Assembly (NCBI GenBank): GCA_963971285.1
Contig: OZ020258.1
Location: forward strand, 8,638,614 to 8,702,613
Length of the DNA stretch: 64,000 bases
Direction of reading: 5' to 3'
DNA from: Astropecten irregularis
Taxonomy: Eukaryota; Echinodermata; Asteroidea; Paxillosida; Astropectinidae
Part shown: positions 13,830 through 27,000 of the stretch, one piece after another
Layout: each line of letters begins with the position of its first letter
How positions within the stretch are numbered: the first letter of the stretch is position 1
Position numbers and translations under genes: made by a program
Notes under the pieces: generated by a model
What the model saw: the letters and a program-made list of their open reading frames with translations, nothing else
Databases searched by the model: none
Told to the model about the DNA's origin: nothing

Positions 13830-16800
13830 TTAGACTAGGAGACACTTTTTTCTGCTAGAGTTTGAAATGTCTCCCTCAATACTGAGGCAATCGAGCTGAA
13901 ACTTGCACGAAATGTAGCCCCAGATGTACTCTACAGGAAAGTATGAGCAGTGCCAAATTCCAAAGTCATGTTCATGGCCGAAAATCCAAGTATAGCACCA
14001 CACGCTATGCGACAAAACGGCAGAGCACGCGGCAAAAAAACCCCTGCACTTAGACTATGAGACACTTTTTTCTGTTAGAGTTTGGAATATCTCCCTCAAT
14101 ACAGAGGCAATCGAGCTGAAACTTGCACGAAATGTAGCCCCAGATGTACTTTACAGGAAAGTATGAGCAGTGCCAAATTCCAAAGTCATGTTCATGGCCG
14201 AAAATCCAAGTATAGCACCACACGCTATGCGACAAAACGGCAGAGCACGCGGCAAAAAAAACCCTGCACTTAGACTATAACACACTTTTTTCTGTTAAAG
14301 TTTGAAATTTCTCCCTCAATACAGAGGCAATCGAGCTGAAACTTGCACGAAATGTAGCCCCAGATGTTCTCTACAGGAAAGTATGAGCTCTGCCAAATTC
14401 CAAAGTCATGTTCATGGCCGAAAATCCAAGTATAGCACCACACGCTATGCGACAAAACGGCAGAGCAGTCGGCAGAAAAACTGCACTTAGACTATGAGAC
14501 ACTTTTTTCTGTTAGAGTTTGAAATTTCTCCCTCAATACTTAGGCAATCGAGCTGAAACTTGCACGAAATGTAGGCCCAGATGTACTCTACAGAAGAGTA
14601 TGAGCAGTGCCAAATTCCAAAGTCATGTTCATGGCCGAAAATCCAAGTATAGCACCACACGATATGCGACAAAACGGCAGAGCACGCGGCAAAAAAAAAC
14701 CTGCACTTAGACTATGACACACTTTTTTCTGTTAGAGTTTGAAATTTCTCCCTCAATACTTAGGCAATCGAGCTGAAACTTGCACGAAATGTAGCCCCAG
14801 ATGTACTCTACAGGAAAGTATGAGCAGTGCTAAATTCCAAAGTCATGTTCATGGCCGAAAATCCAAGTATAGCACCACACGCTATGCAACAAACGGCAGA
14901 GCAGGCGGCAAACAAACTGCGCTTAGACTAGGAGACACTTTTTTCTGCTAGAGTTTGAAATTTCTCCCTCAATACTGAGGCAATCGAGCTAAAACTTGCA
15001 CGAAATGTAGCCCCAGATGTACTCTACAGGGAAGTATGAGCAGTGCCAAATTCCAAAGTCATGTTCATGGCCGAAAATCCAAGTATAGCACCACACGTTA
15101 TGCGACAAAACGGCAGAGCACGCGGCAAAAAAACCCCTGCACTTAGACTATGAGACACTTTTTTCTGTTAGAGTTTGAAATATCTCCCTCAATACAGAGG
15201 CAATCGAGCTGAAACTTGCACGAAATGTAGGCCCAGATGTACTCTACCGAAGAGTATGAGCAGTGCCAAATTCCAAAGTCATGTTCATGGCCGAAAATCC
15301 AAGTATAGCACCACACGCTATGCGACAAAACGGCAGAGCACGCGGCAAAAAAAAACCTGCACTTAGACTATGACACACTTTTTTCTGTTAAAGTTTAAAA
15401 TTTCTCCCTCAATACAGAGGCAATCGAGCTGAAACTTGCACGAAATGTAGCCCAAGATGTTCTCTACAGGAAAGTATGAGCTTTGCCAAATTCCAAAGTC
15501 ATGTTCATGGCCGAAAATCCAAGTATAGCACCACACGCTATGCGACAAAACGGCAGAGCACGCGGCAAAAAAAACCCTGCACTTAGACTATGAGACACTT
15601 TTTTCTGTTAGAGTTTGAAATTTCTCCCTCAATACTTAGGCAATCGAGCTGAAGCTTGCACGAAATGTAGCCCCAGATGTACTCTACAGGAAAGTATGAG
15701 CAGTGCTAAATTCCAAAGTCATGTTCATGGCCGAAAATCCAAGTATAGCACCACACGCTATGCCACAAAACGGCAGAGCAGTCGGAAGAAAAACTGCACT
15801 TAGACTATGAAACACTTTATTGTGGTAAAGTTTGAAATTTCTCCCTCAATACTGAGGAAATCGAGCTGAAACTTGCACGAAATGTAGCCCCAGATGTACT
15901 CTACAGGAAAGTATGAGCAGTGCCAAATTCCAAAGTCATGTTCATGGCCGAAAATCCAAGTATAGCACCACACGCTATGCGACAAAACGGCAGAGCACGC
16001 GGCAAAAAAACCCCTGCACTTAGACTATGAGACACTTTTTTCTGTTAGAGTTTGAAATATCTCCCTCAATACAGAGGCAATCGAGCTGAAACTTGCACGA
16101 AATGTAGCCCCAGATGTACTTTACAGGAAAGTATGAGCAGTGCCAAATTCCAAAGTCATGTTCATGGCCGAAAATCCAAGTATAGCACCACACGCTATGC
16201 GACAAAACGGCAGAGCACGCGGCAAAAAAAACCCTGCACTTAGACTATAACACACTTTTTTCTGTTAAAGTTTGAAATTTCTCCCTCAATACAGAGGCAA
16301 TCGAGCTGAAACTTGCACGAAATGTAGCCCCAGATGTTCTCTACAGGAAAGTATGAGCAGTGCCAAATTCCAAAGTCATGTTCATGGCCGAAAATCCAAG
16401 TATAGCACCACACGCTATGCAACAAACGGCAGAGCAGGCGGCAAACAAACTGCGCTTAGACTAGGAGACACTTTTTTCTGCTAGAGTTTAAAATTTCTCC
16501 CTCAATACTGAGGCAATCGAGCTGAAACTTGCACGAAATGTAGCCCCAGATGTACTCTACAGGAAAGTATGAGCAGTGCCAAATTCCAAAGTCATGTTCA
16601 TGGCCGAAAATCCAAGTATAGCACCACACGCTATGCGACAAAACGGCAGAGCACGCGGCAAAAAAAACCCTGCACTTAGACTATGAGACACTTTTTTCTG
16701 TTAGAGTTTGAAATATCTCCCTCAATACAGAGGCAATCGAGCTGAAACTTGCACGAAATGTAGCCCCAGATGTACTTTACAGGAAAGTATGAGCAGTGCC

Positions 16801-19800
16801 AAATTCCAAAGTCATGTTCATGGCCGAAAATCCAAGTATAGCACCACACGCTATGCGACAAAACGGCAGAGCACGCGGCAAAAAAAACCCTGCACTTAGA
16901 CTATAACACACTTTTTTCTGTTAAAGTTTGAAATTTCTCCCTCAATACAGAGGCAATCGAGCTGAAACTTGCACGAAATGTAGCCCCAGATGTTCTCTAC
17001 AGGAAAGTATGAGCTCTGCCAAATTCCAAAGTCATGTTCATGGCCGAAAATCCAAGTATAGCACCACACGTTATGCGACAAAACGGCAGAGCAGTCGGCA
17101 GAAAAACTGCACTTAGACTATGAGACACTTTTTTCTGTTAGAGTTTGAAATTTCTCCCTCAATACTTAGGCAATCGAGCTGAAACTTGCACGAAATGTAG
17201 GCCCAGATGTACTCTACAGAAGAGTATGAGCAGTGCCAAATTCCAAAGTCATGTTCATGGCCGAAAATCCAAGTATAGCACCACACGCTATGCGACAAAA
17301 CGGCAGAGCACGCGGCAAAAAAAAACCTGCACTTAGACTATGACACACTTTTTTCTGTTAGAGTTTGAAATTTCTCCCTCAATACTTAGGCAATCGAGCT
17401 GAAACTTGCACGAAATGTAGCCCCAGATGTACTCTACAGGAAAGTATGAGCAGTGCTAAATTCCAAAGTCATGTTCATGGCCGAAAATCCAAGTATAGCA
17501 CCACACGCTATGCAACAAACGGCAGAGCAGGCGGCAAACAAACTGCGCTTAGACTAGGAGACACTTTTTTCTGCTAGAGTTTGAAATTTCTCCCTCAATA
17601 CTGAGGCAATCGAGCTGAAACTTGCACGAAATGTAGCCCCAGATGTACTCTACAGGGAAGTATGAGCAGTGCCAAATTCCAAAGTCATGTTCATGGCCGA
17701 AAATCCAAGTATAGCACCACACGCTATGCGACAAAACGGCAGAGCACGCGGCAAAAAAACCCCTGCACTTAGACTATGAGACACTTTTTTCTGTTAGAGT
17801 TTGAAATATCTCCCTCAATACAGAGGCAATCGAGCTGAAACTTGCACGAAATGTAGCCCCAGATGTACTCTACAGGAAAGTATGAGCAGTGCCAAATTCC
17901 AAAGTCATGTTCATGGCCGAAAATCCAAGTATAGCACCACACGCTATGCGACAAAACGGCAGAGCACGCGGAAAAAAAAAACCTGCACTTAGACTATGAC
18001 ACACTTTTTTCTGTTAAAGTTTGAAATTTCTCCCTCAATACAGAGGCAATCGAGCTGAAACTTGCACGAAATGTAGCCCCAGATGTTCTCTACAGGAAAG
18101 TATGAGCTCTGCCAAATTCCAAAGTCATGTTCATGGCCGAAAATCCAAGTATAGCACCACACGCTATGCGACAAAACGGCAGAGCAGTCGGCAGAAAAAC
18201 TGCACTTAGACTATAAGACACTTTTTTCTGCTAGAGTTTGAAATTTCTCCCTCAATACTTAGGCAATCGAGCTGAAACTTCCACAAAATGAAGCCCCAGA
18301 TGTACTCTACAGGAAAGTATGAGCAGTGCCAAATTCCAAAGTCATGTTCATGGCCGAAAATCCAAGTATAGCACCACACGCTATGCGACAAAACGGCAGA
18401 GCAGTCGGCAGAAAAACTGCAGTTAGACTATGAGACACTTTTTTCTGTTAGAGTTTGAAATTTCTCCCTCAATACTTAGGCAATCGAGCTGAAACTTGCA
18501 CGAAATGTAGGCCCAGATGTACTCTACAGGAAAGTATGAGCAGTGCCAAATTCCAAAGTCATGTTCATGGCCGAAAATCCAAGTATAGCACCACACGCTA
18601 TGCGACAAAACGGCAGAGCACGCGGCAAAAAAACCCCTGCACTTAGACTATGAGACACTTTTTTCTGTTAGAGTTTGAAATATCTCCCTCAATACAGAGG
18701 CAATCGAGCTGAAACTTGCACGAAATGTAGCCCCAGATGTACTTTACAGGAAAGTATGAGCAGTGCCAAATTCCAAAGTCATGTTCATGGCCGAAAATCC
18801 AAGTATAGCACCACACGCTATGCGACAAAACGGCAGAGCACGCGGCAAAAAAAACCCTGCACTTAGACTATAACACACTTTTTTCTGTTAAAGTTTGAAA
18901 TTTCTCCCTCAATACAGAGGCAATCGAGCTGAAACTTGCACGAAATGTAGCCCCAGATGTTCTCTACAGGAAAGTATGAGCAGTGCCAAATTCCAAAGTC
19001 ATGTTCATGGCCGAAAATCCAAGTATAGCACCACACGCTATGCAACAAACGGCAGAGCAGGCGGCAAACAAACTGCGCTTAGACTAGGAGACACTTTTTT
19101 CTGCTAGAGTTTGAAATTTCTCCCTCAATACTGAGGCAATCGAGCTGAAACTTGCACGAAATGTAGCCCCAGATGTACTCTACAGGAAAGTATGAGCAGT
19201 GCCAAATTCCAAAGTCATGTTCATGGCCGAAAATCCAAGTATAGCACCACACGCTATGCGACAAAACGGCAGAGCACGCGGCAAAAAAAACCCTGCACTT
19301 AGACTATGAGACACTTTTTTCTGTTAGAGTTTGAAATATCTCCCTCAATACAGAGGCAATCGAGCTGAAACTTGCACGAAATGTAGCCCCAGATGTACTT
19401 TACAGGAAAGTATGAGCAGTGCCAAATTCCAAAGTCATGTTCATGGCCGAAAATCCAAGTATAGCACCACACGCTATGCGACAAAACGGCAGAGCACGCG
19501 GCAAAAAAAACCCTGCACTTAGACTATAACACACTTTTTTCTGTTAAAGTTTGAAATTTCTCCCTCAATACAGAGGCAATCGAGCTGAAACTTGCACGAA
19601 ATGTAGCCCCAGATGTTCTCTACAGGAAAGTATGAGCTCTGCCAAATTCCAAAGTCATGTTCATGGCCGAAAATCCAAGTATAGCACCACACGCTATGCG
19701 ACAAAACGGCAGAGCAGTCGGCAGAAAAACTGCACTTAGACTATGAGACACTTTTTTCTGTTAGAGTTTGAAATTTCTCCCTCAATACTTAGGCAATCGA

Positions 19801-22800
19801 GCTGAAACTTGCACGAAATGTAGGCCCAGATGTACTCTACAGAAGAGTATGAGCAGTGCCAAATTCCAAAGTCATGTTCATGGCCGAAAATCCAAGTATA
19901 GCACCACACGCTATGCGACAAAACGGCAGAGCACGCGGCAAAAAAAAACCTGCACTTAGACTATGACACACTTTTTTCTGTTAGAGTTTGAAATTTCTCC
20001 CTCAATACTTAGGCAATCGAGCTGAAACTTGCACGAAATGTAGCCCCAGATGTACTCTACAGGAAAGTATGAGCAGTGCTAAATTCCAAAGTCATGTTCA
20101 TGGCCGAAAATCCAAGTATAGCACCACACGCTATGCAACAAACGGCAGAGCAGGCGGCAAACAAACTGCGCTTAGACTAGGAGACACTTTTTTCTGCTAG
20201 AGTTTGAAATTTCTCCCTCAATACTGAGGCAATCGAGCTGAAACTTGCACGAAATGTAGCCCCAGATGTACTCTACAGGGAAGTATGAGCAGTGCCAAAT
20301 TCCAAAGTCATGTTCATGGCCGAAAATCCAAGTATAGCACCACACGCTATGCGACAAAACGGCAGAGCACGCGGCAAAAAAACCCCTGCACTTAGACTAT
20401 GAGACACTTTTTTCTGTTAGAGTTTGAAATATCTCCCTCAATACAGAGGCAATCGAGCTGAAACTTGCACGAAATGTAGCCCCAGATGTACTCTACAGGA
20501 AAGTATGAGCAGTGCCAAATTCCAAAGTCATGTTCATGACCGAAAATCCAAGTATAGCACCACACGCTATGCGACAAAACGGCAGAGCACGCGGAAAAAA
20601 AAAACCTGCACTTAGACTATGACACACTTTTTTCTGTTAAAGTTTGAAATTTCTCCCTCAATACAGAGGCAATCGAGCTGAAACTTGCACGAAATGTAGC
20701 CCCAGATGTTCTCTACAGGAAAGTATGAGCTCTGCCAAATTCCAAAGTCATGTTCATGGCCGAAAATCCAAGTATAGCACCACACGCTATGCGACAAAAC
20801 GGCAGAGCAGTCGGCAGAAAAACTGCACTTAGACTATGAGACACTTTTTTCTGCTAGAGTTTGAAATTTCTCCCTCAATACTTAGGCAATCGAGCTGAAA
20901 CTTCCACAAAATGAAGCCCCAGATGTACTCTACAGGAAAGTATGAGCAGTGCCAAATTCCAAAGTCATGTTCATGGCCGAAAATCCAAGTATAGCACCAC
21001 ACGCTATGCGACAAAACGGCAGAGCAGTCGGCAGAAAAACTGCAGTTAGACTATGAGACACTTTTTTCTGTTAGAGTTTGAAATTTCTCCCTCAATACTT
21101 AGGCAATCGAGCTGAAACTTGCACGAAATGTAGGCCCAGATGTACTCTACAGAAGAGTATGAGCAGTGCCAAATTCCAAAGTCATGTTCATGGCCGAAAA
21201 TCCAAGTATAGCACCACACGCTATGCGACAAAACGGCAGAGCACGCGGCAAAAAAAAACCTGCACTTAGACTATGACACACTTTTTTCTGTTAAAGTTTG
21301 AAATTTCTCCCTCAATACAGAGGCAATCGAGCTGAAACTTGCACGAAATGTAGCCCCAGATGTTCTCTACAGGAAAGTATGAGCTCTGCCAAATTCCAAA
21401 GTCATGTTCATGGCCGAAAATCCAAGTATAGCACCACACGCTATGCGACAAAACGGCAGAGCACGCGGCAAAAAAAAACCTGCACTTAGACTATGAGACA
21501 CTTTTTTCTGTTAGAGTTTAAAATTTCTCCCTCAATACTTAGGCAATCGAGCTGAAGCTTGCACGAAATGTAGCCCCAGATGTACTCTACAGGAAAGTAT
21601 GAGCAGTGCTAAATTCCAAAGTCATGTTCATGGCCGAAAATCCAAGTATAGCACCACACGCTATGCAACAAACGGCAGAGCAGGCGGCAAACAAACTGCG
21701 CTTAGACTAGGAGACACTTTTTTCTGCTAGAGTTTGAAATTTCTCCCTCAATACTGAGGCAATCGAGCTGAAACTTGCACGAAATGTAGCCCCAGATGTA
21801 CTCTACAGGAAAGTATGAGCAGTGCCAAATTCCAAAGTCATGTTCATGGCCGAAAATCCAAGTATAGCACCACACGCTATGCGACAAAACGGCAGAGCAC
21901 GCGGCAAAAAAACCCCTGCACTTAGACTATGAGACACTTTTTTCTGTTAGAGTTTGAAATATCTCCCTCAATACAGAGGCAATCGAGCTGAAACTTGCAC
22001 GAAATGTAGCCCCAGATGTACTCTACAGGAAAGTATGAGCAGTGCCAAATTCAAAAGTCATGTTCATGGCCGAAAATCCAAGTATAGCACCACACGCTAT
22101 GCGACAAAACGGCAGAGCACGCGGCAAAAAAAACCCTGCACTTAGACTATAACACACTTTTTTCTGTTAAAGTTTGAAATTTCTCCCTCAATACAGAGGC
22201 AATCGAGCTGAAACTTGCACGAAATGTAGCCCCAGATGTTCTCTACAGGAAAGTATGAGCTCTGCCAAATTCCAAAGTCATGTTCATGGCCGAAAATCCA
22301 AGTATAGCACCACACGCTATGCGACAAAACGGCAGAGCAGTCGGCAGAAAAACTGCACTTAGACTATGAGACACTTTTTTCTGTTAGAGTTTGAAATTTC
22401 TCCCTCAATACTTAGGCAATCGAGCTGAAACTTGCACGAAATGTAGGCCCAGATGTACTCTACAGAAGAGTATGAGCAGTGCCAAATTCCAAAGTCATGT
22501 TCATGGCCGAAAATCCAAGTATAGCACCACACGCTATGCGACAAAACGGCAGAGCATGCGGCAAAAAAAACCCTGCACTTAGACTATAACACACTTTTTT
22601 CTGTTAAAGTTTGAAATTTCTCCCTCAATACAGAGGCAATCGAGCTGAAACTTGCACGAAATGTAGCCCCAGATGTTCTCTACAGGAAAGTATGAGCTCT
22701 GCCAAATTCCAAAGTCATGTTCATGGCCGAAAATCCAAGTATAGCACCACACGCTATGCGACAAAACGGCAGAGCAGTCGGCAGAAAAACTGCACTTAGA

Positions 22801-25160
22801 CTATGAGACACTTTTTTCTGCTAGAGTTTGAAATTTCTCCCTCAATACTTAGGCAATCGAGCTGAAACTTCTACAAAATGTAGCCCCAGATGTACTCTAC
22901 AGGAAAGTATGAGCAGTGCCAAATTCCAAAGTCATGTTCATGGCCGAAAATCCAAGTATAGCACCACACGCTATGCGACAAAACGGCAGAGCAGTCGGCA
23001 GAAAAACTGCACTTAGACTATGAGACACTTTTTTCTGTTAGAGTTTGAAATTTCTCCCTCAATACTTAGGCAATCGAGCTAAAACTTGCACGAAATGTAG
23101 CCCCAGATGTACTCTACAGAAGAGTATGAGCAGTGCCAAATTCCAAAGTCATGTTCATGGCCGAAAATCCAAGTATAGCACCACACGCTATGCGACAAAA
23201 CGGCAGAGCACGCGGCAAAAAAAAACCTGCACTTAGACTATGAGACACTTTTTTCTGTTAGAGTTTGAAATTTCTCCCTCAATACTTAGGCAATCGAGCT
23301 GAAACTTGCACGAAATGTAGCCCCAGATGTACTCTACAGAAGAGTATGAGCAGTGCCAAATTCCAAAGTCATGTTCATGGCCGAAAATCCAAGTATAGCA
23401 CCACACGCTATGCGACAAAACGGCAGAGCACGCGGCAAAAAAAACCCTGCACTTAGACTATGACACACTTTTTTCTGTTAGAGTTTGAAATTTCTCCCTC
23501 AATACAGAGGCAATCGAGCTGAAACTTGCACGAAATGTAGCCCCAGATGTACTCTACAGGAAAGTATGAGCTGTGCCAAATTCCAAAGTCATGTTCATGG
23601 CCGAAAATCCAAGTATAGCACCACACACTATGCGACAAAACGGCAGAGCAGTCGGCAGAAAAACTGCACTTAGACTATGAGACACTTTTTTCTGCTAGAG
23701 TTTGAAATTTCTCCCTCAATACTTAGGCAATCGAGCTGAAGCTTGCACGAAATGTAGCCCCAGATGTACTCTACAGGAAAGTATGAGCAGTGCTAAATTC
23801 CAAAGTCATGTTCATGGCCGAAAATCCAAGTATAGCACCACACGCTATGCAACAAACGGCAGAGCAGGCGGCAAACAAACTGCGCTTAGACTAGGAGACA
23901 CTTTTTTCTGCTAGAGTTTGAAATTTCTCCCTCAATACTGAGGCAATCGAGCTGAAACTTGCACGAAATGTAGCCCCAGATGTACTCTACAGGAAAGTAT
24001 GAGCAGTGCCAAATTCCAAAGTCATGTTCATGGCCGAAAATCCAAGTATAGCACCACACGCTATGCGACAAAACGGCAGAGCACGCGGCAAAAAAACCCC
24101 TGCACTTAGACTATGAGACACTTTTTTCTGTTAGAGTTTGAAATATCTCCCTCAAAACAGAGGCAATCGAGCTGAAACTTGCACGAAATGTAGCCCCAGA
24201 TGTACTTTACAGGAAAGTATGAGCAGTGCCAAATTCCAAAGTCATGTTCATGGCCGAAAATCCAAGTATAGCACCACACGCTATGCGACAAAACGGCAGA
24301 GCAGTCGGCAAAAAAACCCTGCACTTAGACTATAACACACTTTTTTCTGTTAAAGTTTGAAATTTCTCCCTCAATACAGAGGCAATCGAGCTGAAACTTG
24401 CACGAAATGTAGCCCCAGATGTTCTCTACAGGAAAGTATGAGCTCTGCCAAATTCCAAAGTCATGTTCATGGCCGAAAATCCAAGTATAGCACCACACGC
24501 TATGCGACAAAACGGCAGAGCAGTCGGCAGAAAAACTGCACTTAGACTATGAGACACTTTTTTCTGTTAGAGTTTGAAATTTCTCCCTCAATACTTAGGC
24601 AATCGAGCTGAAACTTGCACGAAATGTAAGCCCAGATGTACTCTACAGAAGAGTATGAGCAGTGCCAAATTCCAAAGTCATGTTCATGGCCGAAAATCCA
24701 AGTATAGCACCACACGCTATGCGACAAAACGGCAGAGCACGCGGCAAAAAAAAACCTGCACTTAGACTATGACACACTTTTTTCTGTTAGAGTTTGAAAT
24801 TTCTCCCTCAATACTTAGGCAATCGAGCTGAAACTTGCACGAAATGTAGCCCCAGATGTACTCTACAGGAAAGTATGAGCAGTGCTAAATTCCAAAGTCA
24901 TGTTCATGGCCGAAAATCCAAGTATAGCACCACACGCTATGCAACAAACGGCAGAGCAGGCGGCAAACAAACTGCGCTTAGACTAGGAGACACTTTTTTC
25001 TGCTAGAGTTTGAAATTTCTCCCTCAATACTGAGGCAATCGAGCTGAAACTTGCACGAAATGTAGCCCCAGATGTACTCTACAGGGAAGTATGAGCAGTG
25101 CCAAATTCCAAAGTCATGTTCATGGCCGAAAATCCAAGTATAGCACCACACGCTATGCGA
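13830..25160 (+). repeat. 12-monomer HOR (about 2,623-2,626 bp) with a recurring cassette
   Basis: A cassette of about five monomers begins at 13,830, 16,456, 19,079, 21,702 and 23,886. Its order is a monomer following the AAACAAACTGCG short linker, an AATATCTCC/CTTTACAGG type, a GATGTTCTCTAC type, a GTAGGCCCAG/CAGAAGAG type, then again the short-linker type. The first four starts are spaced 12 monomers apart and the last 10. Between 16.0 and 21.0 kb the full 12-monomer period is nearly intact: 16,020-18,420 matches 18,643-21,043 at exactly 2,623 bp. Confidence 0.83.
15800..15835 (+). repeat. Edge-type variant monomer start inside the array
   Basis: TATGAAACACTTTATTGTGG replaces the usual TATGAGACACTTTTTTCTG, and GTCGGAAGAAAAACTGC precedes it. 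The same variant occurs at about 51,873-51,897 and at the diverged edge (55,141-55,164 and 56,229-56,253). Finding an edge haplotype 40 kb inside a homogenised array points to long-range exchange or to very old variants surviving. Confidence 0.8.
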
Positions 25161-26939
25161 CAAAACGGCAGAGCACGCGGCAAAAAAAAACCTGCACTTA
25201 GACTATGACACACTTTTTTCTGTTAGAGTTTGAAATTTCTCCCTCAATACAGAGGCAATCGAGCTGAAACTTGCACGAAATGTAGCCCCAGATGTTTTCT
25301 ACAGGAAAGTATGAGCTCTGCCAAATTCCAAAGTCATGTTCATGGCCGAAAATCCAAGTATAGCACCACACGCTATGCGACAAAACGGCAGAGCAGTCGG
25401 CAGAAAAACTGCACTTAGACTATGAGACACTTTTTTCTGCTAGAGTTTGAAATTTCTCCCTCAATACTTAGGCAATCGAGCTGAAACTTCCACAAAATGT
25501 AGCCCCAGATGTACTCTAAAGGAAAGTATGAGCTCTGCCAAATTCCAAAGTCATGTTCATGGCCGAAAATCCAAGTATAGCACCACACGCTATGCGACAA
25601 AACGGCAGAGCAGTCGGCAGAAAAACTGCACTTAGACTATGAGACACTTTTTTCTGCTAGAGTTTGAAATTTCTCCCTCAATACTTAGGCAATCGAGCTG
25701 AAACTTGCACGAAATGTAGCCCCAGATGTACTCTACAGAAAAGTATGAGCAGTGCCAAATTCCAAAGTCATGTTCATGGCCGAAAATCCAAGTATAGCAC
25801 CACACGCTATGCGACAAAACGGCAGAGCACGCGGCAAAAAAAACCCTGCACTTAGACTATGAGACACTTTTTTCTGTTAGAGTTTGAAATTTCTCCCTCA
25901 ATACAGAGGCAATCGAGCTGAAACTTGCACGAAATGTAGCCCCAGATGTACTCTACAGGAAAGTATGAGCAGTGCCAAATTCCAAAGTCATGTTCATTGC
26001 CGAAAATCCAAGTATAGCACCACACGCTATGCGACAAAACGGCAGAGCACGCGGCAAAAAAAAACCTGCACTTAGACTATGACACACTTTTTTCTGTTAG
26101 AGTTTGAAATTTCTCCCTCAATACAGAGGCAATCGAGCTGAAACTTGCACGAAATGTAGCCCCAGATGTTTTCTACAGGAAAGTATGAGCTCTGCCAAAT
26201 TCCAAAGTCATGTTCATGGCCGAAAATCCAAGTATTGCACCACACGCTATGCGACAAAACGGCAGAGCAGTCGGCAGAAAAACTGCACTTAGACTATGAG
26301 ACACTTTTTTCTGCTAGAGTTTGAAATTTCTCCCTCAATACTTAGGCAATCGAGCTGAAACTTCCATAAAATGTAGCCCCAGATGTACTCTAAAGGAAAG
26401 TATGAGCAGTGCCAAATTCCAAAGTCATGTTCATGGCCGGAAATCCAAGTATAGCACCACACGCTATGCGACAAAACAGCAGAGCAGTCGGCAGAAAAAC
26501 TGCACTTCGACTATGAGACACTTTTTTCTGTTAGAGTTTGACATTTCTCCCTCAATACAGAGGCAATCGAGCTGAAACTTGCACGAAATGTAGCCCCAGA
26601 TGTTCTCTACAGGAAAGTATGAGCTCTGCCAAATTCCAAAGTCATGTTCATGGCCGAAAATCCAAGTATAGCACCACACGCTATGCGACAAAACGGCAGA
26701 GCAGTCGGCAGAAAAACTGCACTTAGACTATGAGACACTTTTTTCTGCTAGAGTTTGAAATTTCTCCCTCAATACTTAGGCAATCGAGCTGAAACTTCCA
26801 CAAAATGTAGCCCCAGATGTACTCTACAGGAAAGTATGAGCAGTGCCAAATTCCAAAGTCATGTTCATGGCCGAAAATCCAAGTATAGCACCACACGCTA
26901 TGCGACAAAACGGCAGAGCAGTCGGCAGAAAAACTGCAC

Positions 26940-27000
26940 TTAGACTATGAGACACTTTTTTCTGTTAGAGTTTGAAATTTCTCCAAAAAAACTGCGCTTA
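26940..27000 (+). repeat. Truncated satellite monomer (about 58 bp)
   Basis: After TTTGAAATTTCTCC the sequence jumps straight to AAAAAAACTGCGCTTAG, the linker of a short-type monomer. About 160 bp of the unit are missing. The same structure occurs at about 29,398-29,457 and 32,075-32,130, where the joint reads TTTCTCCCAAAAAACTGCGC. The three share one deletion with a slightly different joint, so it arose once and spread with the larger repeat. Confidence 0.9.

Larger units (their letters stand above)
5080..25200 (+). repeat. Satellite domain B (TACAGAAGAG / TGTTCTCTAC monomers)
   Basis: This domain mixes several diagnostic monomers: CTCTACAGAAGAGTATGAG, GATGTTCTCTACAGG with GAGCTCTGCC, CTTTACAGG, and a short-linker type ending GGCAAACAAACTGCGCTTAG. 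The short-linker type recurs at irregular but repeated spacings. Together they build 5-, 6-, 9-, 12- and 15-monomer higher-order units. It is the most regularly structured part of the array. Confidence 0.85.
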
